From positions 1,426,001-1,490,000 of the forward strand of contig JAGVRJ010000005.1 of NCBI GenBank assembly GCA_019059635.1: DNA of 64,000 bases, given 5' to 3'. The translations under genes and the position numbers were made by a program. Below are positions 57,210 through 64,000 of the stretch, one piece after another. Source of the DNA: Proales similis. Lineage: Eukaryota > Rotifera > Eurotatoria > Ploima > Proalidae. The notes beneath the pieces were generated by a model. The model worked only from the letters and a program-made list of their open reading frames with translations, did not search any database and was not told where the DNA came from. The number at the start of each line of letters is the position of its first letter. The first letter of the stretch is position 1.

Positions 57210-59222
57210 CTAATAATAGAAACTATTGAGATCACTAGCAGTCTGGTAGCTGTAGTAGGAGTCGTTCGCGTACGTTGGGTAGTAGTGAGATGTAGAGGAG
57301 CTGGCCGATAGGTTCTGAAAGCCGAAGTTCTCTTGCGAGCAAATCGATTGATCTCTGGGAGTCGAGTAAATGCCGTTGAGATAATAGCTTTGCTGTGCGT
57401 TTGAATAAAACTCTGCCGCTTGGTCCGAATTTAGTTCTTCTCGATCGCCGTATGATTTTTTGAAGCACATTGAATACTCGGAGAAGCCTTCGTCTGAACT
57501 GCTCGTCGACGAATGCATCTGACTACGGTGTAGTTCTCCATTGATCGCAAATTTTTTCCTGCTCATCATTTGACTGCCCGACTCGGCACCACCTGGCTCT
57601 TCTCCACTAAAGCTGTTATTTTCCTCTCTGACTCGCGGCTTTTTAAAATCTTTGCAACAATTCATTTCGTTTGTTTCGTTTTTCTCAGCAATTTTTTCAA
57701 TCGACTCAAAGCTACCTCGATGTAAAGAAGACCATTTGAGTTCTTTCAGGCTACTGACATCGCCAAGTCGTTTGCTCACATGTAAACGATGCTCCCTTTT
57801 TGTTTAAAGTTTGCTTCTATTTTACCTCGTAAGCAAACAAGCGAGAGAGCGTGACTTACTTGCGCAAATTCCCGTTGTCTCTGAACCCTTTTGCAAACGG
57901 ATTATTGTCGATTTTAAGCTGTGTAATCTATTGTAATGATCAAGATAATCGGCGGCATTGGTTAGTTTCGGCTAGGTTCATAACAGCTAAAAGAGTCGAA
58001 TACCTTTTCATTTTGATAGGCCGTTACTGCAATAAACACAGTCTCACTGAACACAAACGTATTAAATCTGTTGGCTTGTAGATTTGTGAAGTCATTGGCT
58101 TTCACGATGTGCAAACGTGGCTGGTATTTGTGCATTGAATTGAGGATGAGCTTAGGAGTGGAAAACTTGGCTTCAAGTTCGACAATTGATTTTAGAAGTT
58201 GGCTTACATGGCCGTTCTGGTCCATTGAGTTGTTTGTTAATTTCACCTTGTGAAAAGATACAACCTGTCTCATCCATTGTAGGCCGGTTGCAGGCGAGTC
58301 TGGATGAACATAGAATCTGTTCGAGCTTTCAATTACACTCTTTTCCTTCGAGATGCCATTTCAAGCTTGTTTACCGTCCGCCGTTGTGAGGCTCAGCCTT
58401 GCCGGTAATATTCCACTGAGAGCTGTTGTATTTGTATCTATGATCGTCGTAGGGCACTGTATCCATTAAGAGGATGTATTTAGAATTTGGTTCGAGTCCA
58501 GTGATGCTGAACTTTAAAGTTGGAAACATGCGTCTAGTTAGAGGAGAATTAAAAATCAATGCCAATGACCTTGAGCGCAAAGAGAACATACCGGCCGCAT
58601 TTGGTGATGATCATTTCAGTGCCAATTTCGGCAAATTTTTGCCACAAAGAGCGAGATTCGAGAAAGACTCGAATATGTGGATCGTTTTTCATCGAGTCGA
58701 ACTCAATCTGCTCTGGCTTGTAGTTGCTGGCAATCAAATTGCAAGACTGTAGGCCGAGCGCTTCATTCGACTCTGGCTCGACTCGACCACAACGGTTCGG
58801 CGTGCTGGAACCAATCGAAGCGAAACTTGAACACTCAAAAGCAGAGTCGATATTGCGGCTCATGGTGAGGCTGAACGCATTTTCGTGGGCACTTGCCACA
58901 ATTGGACTGAATTCTGGCAGCGCGTACTCGGTTTGTATCAACTGAGGCATATTGTTCAATTGACAAGATTGCACTAAAACAACAGCAACATATCATTCGA
59001 TCTCTTTCGCCCTTCGAGCGCATTCGGGGCATTTCACTTACACGGAGGCAATTCCGGCATAGGCAAGTAAATTGCTCTCGACGCAAGGTCCGCATTCGGG
59101 AACCCACCCAGGTAAGTTGAATTGTGACTAGCGTCAGAATCGAGTGGCATCGAAGGTGTTGAGAAAAACGATTGGCTTTCTGAATTGAATTTAAGCTGAT
59201 GTGCGTTTGGTGGCTCCAACAT
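57210..59222 (-). CDS. TBX: T-box transcription factor, Tbx2/3/4/5 group
   Basis: Seven exons in phase: 59042-59222, 58592-58973, 58375-58533, 58208-58316, 58004-58150, 57860-57927, 57210-57795, 543 residues. The T-box runs from [20 protein letters not shown] through [68 protein letters not shown] and TAYQNEK to [23 protein letters not shown], the [23 protein letters not shown] stretch and WMRQ resemble Tbx4/5. HIVKAND, the FxTFVFSET stretch and [12 protein letters not shown] resemble Tbx2/3. The flanks are Ser-rich, and the C-terminus is Tyr-rich ([15 protein letters not shown]). The intron at 58151-58207 is 57 nt and stop-free, so retention would insert 19 residues inside the DNA-binding domain. 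Confidence 0.9.
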
Positions 59223-60658
59223 TTTCGTCTGCTTGAGAGTTTCCAATTTTCTGCCGAAGAATTCAAATCGTGAATGAATAGAATGTGTTTGATTCCAGTC
59301 CGAATGCAACGGCAAACGAAGGAAAAGTTGAATAGAAAAGAAAATGTGACACAAATGGCTGCTCGACGAGCTATTTCAGGCTTCCAGTTCTGAAGAACCA
59401 GCTCCAATAGGATAAAGAAGGAAGAAAGCGAGCGGGCTAACGGCGAACGCTGAATGGATGAATGAGACGCTGTATTCAGCGTTAATACCGATAACCACGT
59501 CAAAGCGCGCTCTCATTGGCTATTCTAATCGCATCGGAAAGCCGATGCACTTGACTAATTGAAAGTTAACGTTCTAATCGATTCTAGTCGAGACCCATTA
59601 ACTTCATCGCTTTCCATCTCTCGCTCCCTTCTCTTTTGTTTTTGTTCAGCCTAGAATTAATTATTAATGATGCACACGGCCATACAGGCATCGATCTTTA
59701 CTTGACACACTCGCCGACAGAATTTTCATTTCACTCCTTTTGGCCGAATGACTACCGAAAATTAAAGAAAAACAAACACGTCAAGATAGTTGAATTTAGA
59801 CGAAGAAGAAGAAGAATTGACTTAGAGGCGAGACGTGTTCGAAATATTGAAAGAAAACTGAGGACGATCAGTTGTGAAGAAAAATAAGATGCATAAATAG
59901 AGTTTGTTTTCGTTGCCTACTTGGTGGGCGCGCTTCCGCATTCAATTAAGAGAGGCCGAAGTGCCACTTTCAACACGTATTCGCCTGTTTACATTAATAT
60001 TTCGAAGCAGCCAGACAAATTGGCTTCCATGTGACACACGCGTCAAAGCATCTCTATTCAGTTTTTGTCGCCTTCTACTCTCCTATTTACTTAACGCTCG
60101 CCGCGCCTTTTCTTTCCACAGAGACCCTGCCCCATCAGCAATTAGCCCGGCATCCAAGGCTAGACTAGCCGCGGCCGAATCCAGGCACCGGTTTGGTCAG
60201 TCTGATTATGATTCGTCAACTTCAATCTTAATCTTTGACTATATTTTGTCAAATTGTCCAACTGCCTATCTAGATTGCCAGTGCAATCAGTGAAAGAGAG
60301 ACCAGAATGCCGATAGACAAAACGCGTGAAATGATGACTAATGTGTTGCAAAGCCGCAAATTGAGATAAACTTTATCAATTTTTTCCTTCGCCCAAAGTC
60401 TCCTGATTCCACCACAAGTAATGGAAGTTAACATTTGTTTTGTTTTTATTCAGAAGTTTTAAAATTTCTTCCTTCAATCAAAAAAGAAACCAACAAACAT
60501 AGAATTGGTAATCTAAAATTGCATGTACGACAATAAAAAAAGTCGTTCTGCCTAATCTCTTTTGCTCTTGTTCAAAAATGGGATTTTGCTGGTGGCCCTT
60601 TGAAAATTGCGCGAAATAAGCTTAGTCAATTGACGGCGCAAGTCGATGCGCGAAATTC
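59223..60658. other. Intergenic region between T-box and reticulon genes
   Basis: About 1.4 kb with the T-box promoter and reticulon 3' UTR. No recognisable gene. Open frames on the plus strand lack domains. Confidence 0.45.
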
Positions 60659-62064
60659 TTACTGTTTAACTGCGCAGTGGATAGCCGAGGTGGAGTTCTC
60701 CAGCACTTGGTCAATCTGAACCTTGTAAACATCGTAGACCTTGGGAAGAGTGAACAAGCTCACGTGCACTTTTCAATTAGAAATGAAGATTAGGCTTTTG
60801 AAGAAATGAATCCCAAGTTTGAATGAATACCGAGTATAATAATGGTTAGAGTGTTAAAAACGCAGCCGATTGAATAGACAACGTAGGACACAAGGAGAGC
60901 CTTTAAGACAAGAAAATTAGTCGTCCGAGTCGATTGAGTGCCGAGTGGATGAGGCCATACCAGTGAAGAGACAGTAATGTTCTCCCACAAAATGATCGAT
61001 TTGAGCTGATTGATGGCTCGATTGACATCTCCCTCGAGCAGACTGACCAACTGCTTTACTTTGTCTTTTGGAAGGGAGCAGTCGATGGCACCCAATTTGC
61101 TTAACAAACAGTCAATATGAAGGCTTGTATCGTAGAAAAGTAAGATGATTAGCTTACTCGAAAGTGTCATCGTAGTTGCCCTTGATGCGGAACATGATGG
61201 CCAAGTAGAAGCGGTACGAACCGAATCCGACCATGGCCAATATGATGCTGGTTGAGAACACAGTCAGCATAGAGAATAGAGCCAACGAAAACAAGAAGGT
61301 CAAACTGGTGCCGAACACAGCGCCGGTCAGCTTCAGATCTTTCCACAACAGCAAGTCTTTCACTGAAAATGAAAAACCATTCTTTAAATTTGCCGAGGAC
61401 GAAAAAAAAAGGAAAAAGAGAAATGGTTGCGAGGTTAAGGCAAACAAAATACGAACCTTGAGGCGGAAGCTCAATTCGGCTGGCAAAGCAGCATGCTAAA
61501 AAGCAATCGAAATCAGTCAAAAACAAGCAAAATAAAGTTCAAAATTATGCAATCAATACGCTCGAGTATAACAAATCGGCTCACAAACGCCCGACTCTGA
61601 GCAAGGCAAAAGAGCAGAGGCAAAGTAGAACGTTACTTACCCATTCGGTAATAAGGGCAAACAGAGCAGGATTGGTCCGATTTGCCCTTGGAGTCCTTGG
61701 CCACTGGCTTCTCGGCGGCCGGTTCACTTGTTGACGAGTCAGCCTCGGCGACAATCTTTTCGTTAATTTTGTTCGCTTCCGCTTGGGCGGTGTGGCTTAA
61801 ATTTTCAATGAGTCGATTGATCTCCTCTTGTTGGCCACTTTCCAAAGTGCTGCTTGGCTTTTCATAATTGTTGTTGTTGTTTCCTTCAGAGACAACAACA
61901 TAGCCGTTGTCATCGTGGCTTGGAGCGGAGGGCAAAGTCTCCGCCTGGCTGTCTTGTATTTCGGTGCTCTGCTGCTCTTTTTGCTCTTGATCCAGGTCGA
62001 TCAATGGCCGCTGAGAATCAGCCTCGTTTTGCTCAAAAGCACGGTTACCCTCTTGCTCGCTCAT
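60659..62064 (-). CDS. RTN: Reticulon
   Basis: ER membrane-shaping protein. Six exons in phase: 61641-62064, 61457-61495, 61158-61362, 60961-61099, 60831-60900, 60659-60768, 328 residues. The N-terminal 141 residues are acidic and disordered (DQEQKEQQSTEIQDS). The reticulon homology domain starts at VKDLLLWKDLKLTGAVFG. It has a first long hydrophobic hairpin (TFLFSLALFSMLTVFSTSI), a 60-70 residue loop (DCSLPKDKVKQLVSLLEGD), a second hairpin (LVSYVVYSIGCVFNTLTIIIL) and the amphipathic C-terminal part (LFTLPKVYDVYKVQIDQVL). There is no dilysine ER-retrieval signal at the very end. The first two introns (145 and 94 nt) are longer than most. Alternative 5' exons, common in reticulons, could lie upstream but are not visible. 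Confidence 0.9.
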
Positions 62065-63617
62065 TATTTCTTTTGGCGTCAGTTCGATTCAGACAACGAA
62101 TAGACTTTGGTCTAAATAGAAAAAAAAGAGCAAATTCTTATCACACAAGTCTCTAGGAATGAACACGGATCGGTTTGATGCCTCAATCACGCGCTGGTTA
62201 AAAGTGAAACTCGCTGAAAGATCGCTGGCAGCTCAAGTAGAGTAGATTGACGCTTAATGCTTTTTTCTTTTCTTTGAACGAATGAATAAGCGTAGGCTCA
62301 GCAAAGCCATGATGATTAAGCTAACTAAATAACACGTATGCATTTGAACGAGACTAATGGAGCCGACTGTGTCTTCGGCCGTACAAATCAAAATACGAAG
62401 TGAGCTAATCGGCGTGCAAGCTCAACCAGCTGTTTGTTTTGCAAGCCGAATAGACGATAATACAAGGCCGAGCCTTGTCCGATTTGCGGTTTGCGCGCGC
62501 GCGCGCACTAAGTGGCAGTAAAGTTTGATGCTCTAAACTACGCTCTACTAAAATTGAATCTTCTGCGGAGCTGAGTGAGCAACATATTATTATTAGCATT
62601 TATGTTATTTCGTAATTGCGTCTCACCAATCGCCAGGAACAGAGCAGTTCGCCTTTTAATTCGAACCCATAGACTGAAAGGAGAACGATGATCGTTGTAA
62701 AGATATGAACAAGTCTCTTCACGAGCCAATGATGGAGTGAATCATAAACAGGCGGCCGACAAACAAATGCTCGTCAATTTTTTCAAGCAGATACTCAATG
62801 CTGCAAATTATGCCATAATAAATTTGCATTTAAAACATGAACAGCGACTGAGCAGAAGACTGGCCTGCCTTGCAGGCACTCTTCAGGCTCTAATGAATAT
62901 TTATGAGCAGGCTGGAGTTCAATCATGCGATTTCCAAGGGATTTGCTGCAATATCCGCTTGAATCGGTCACAGCTAAATTCGTCTTACTTTAATTCGTTC
63001 GATAAATGAATGAATGAGCGAGCGAGCGGGCCAGTCAGGACAAATGAATCAATGAATGAATGCACATACTCGTCTGTGTTTAGCCCAAAGCCTCCAAGCC
63101 CATGCTTGTCTAGGGCCGGATGTTTGACGAACAACAAAATATTCAGACAGACGCTTGGGAATGAATAGTTCATTTTCAGTTGACATTGCTCATTGCCTTA
63201 GAGCCCTTGTTTCCGAGCCGCCTTTTCTGACTGCTTGCATACTGGTTAGGCGGCTGGTCGGGCGTAGTCGTCAATCAGATTCAATTTTCTCTTATCGACC
63301 TCTTCCTCTGAATATCCGAAATTGTTCTGCTCAAAGATCGGCAATTGTATTCCAAAATGATAATAAACAAAAGGTCGATTATGGTGCTTGCCTCCGACCT
63401 CCTGCCGACCACTAAGTCGGACTCTATCAACAACGCACTCAATTAACGCACTTGCTCTATCTCCCTGTTCCTCTCGCACGCGTTCTATTCATCTGAGGCA
63501 TTTAACTCGCTCAAGCCTCCCATACTAAGTTGCTTTGAGTTTATTATAAGATCGGGCACCATTTGTATGGTGCAAATTGTACAAAAGTTCTGATCATAAG
63601 AGTTTTTAAATAAGAGC
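62065..63617. other. Intergenic region between reticulon and COQ7
   Basis: About 1.55 kb. A short GC-alternating run lies near 62494-62508. Open frames lack recognisable domains. Confidence 0.45.
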
Positions 63618-64000
63618 TCAAATCCTTTCGGCCATCCAGACAGCCGCTCGACAGCCGGCTTTAATTACCTCGACCAAAGGCCGATAGAGAATAGCCTTTA
63701 GAGTTTAGAGTTGAGAATACTTGGCCGGTCTGAATTTTAAAAATTGTTCAAAAACCTTTTCTGCGTCGTTTTCAAGACCAACATCATGATGCTCTTGCTC
63801 GTCATCTCGAAACTTTTTAATCACTTGGAGAAGCTCGCCGTGCTTTTCGGGATGATTTTCCAGAAGCTCCCTTAGCTGACTGTTTCGTTCGTTATTTAAG
63901 TTGAACTAAAAATAATTTCTGAGGCTAAATTCGGCAGTTATTACTCGTTATAATGCTGGGTGATGACATCCTCGACTGCCACGGTGCAAGCCATAGCGGC
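63618..64000 (-). CDS. COQ7: COQ7, demethoxyubiquinone hydroxylase, C-terminal part
   Basis: Di-iron hydroxylase of ubiquinone synthesis in the mitochondrial inner membrane. The three last exons are visible (63945-64000 and continuing past the edge, 63756-63879, 63618-63695). The reading is MACTVAVEDVITQHYND, QLRELLENHPEKHGELLQ, then FRDDEQEHHDVGLENDAE with the iron-ligating Glu and EHHD residues, then VIKAGCRAAVWMAERI at the end. Acceptors were chosen by phase and by family fit. The N-terminal half with the first ligand helices is off the right edge. Confidence 0.92.

Noticed and set aside
58490-58502. GGTTCGAGTCC, a perfect-looking tRNA B box
   Set aside because: It lies inside a T-box coding exon (antisense of TGLEPNS), with no A box or cloverleaf at the right distance.
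62494-62508. Alternating GC run, possible Z-DNA or CpG element
   Set aside because: Only about 14 bases with no gene context to support a role.

Overview
This is nuclear DNA from a small-genome animal. The gene set is metazoan (NK2 homeobox, Tbx2/3/4/5-type T-box, TDRD5-like LOTUS/Tudor protein, coronin, reticulon, protein kinase D). CFAP61 shows that motile cilia or flagella are made. Genes are packed on both strands, often 100-600 bases apart. Almost every intron I could resolve is 45-97 nt, mostly 55-70, with GT-AG ends. The clade cannot be fixed by eye. Short introns, acceptor-like sites beside several start codons and very short co-oriented gaps suggest a lineage with compact, possibly operonic, genes.

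Layout: 0-0.2 kb, 5' exon of FKBP2 (-). 0.8-2.7 kb, MFSD8-like lysosomal transporter (+). 4.3-7.6 kb, protein kinase D (+). 7.8-12.6 kb, two tandem LOTUS-domain germline-type genes (-), one of which lacks the Tudor domain. 13.8-18.7 kb, a complete 22-exon CFAP61 (+). 19.0-20.9 kb, a PHO84/PHT1-type phosphate symporter (+), a family better known from fungi and plants. 21.0-27.4 kb, a tight minus-strand run: DCTN6, HMG20-type HMG-box gene, MTIF2 and MPI. 28.2-29.2 kb, ANP32 with an apparent frameshift caused by a 13-bp tandem duplication. 30.8-33.1 kb, coronin (-), with a Ser-rich exon 2.4 kb upstream that may belong to it. 37.6-45.4 kb, seven calmodulin-family genes in one head-to-tail array (+). 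46.7-47.8 kb, NK2-class homeobox (-). 49.0-51.3 kb, MRPL11 and ECH1 (+), only 140 bases apart. 51.7-52.6 kb, an unrecognised gene (+). 52.9-56.8 kb, two unrecognised divergent genes. 57.2-59.2 kb, T-box gene (-). 60.7-62.1 kb, reticulon (-). 63.6 kb to the right edge, COQ7 (-), cut by the window end.

How the genes relate: MTIF2, MRPL11, ECH1 and COQ7 are mitochondrial functions. The two LOTUS genes are a local duplication. CFAP61 belongs to the calmodulin- and spoke-associated complex of the axoneme, and a large calmodulin array lies 19 kb away. Any functional link between those two is speculation.

The gene models were spliced by hand, using reading frame, splice-site consensus and family resemblance. 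Where they are given, exon lists are in phase from ATG to stop. The items most worth checking are the calmodulin array and its EF-hand-derived outlier, the Tudor-less LOTUS paralog, the animal PHO84-type transporter, the operon-like gaps, the ANP32 frameshift, the coronin extension, and a candidate 28-nt intron.
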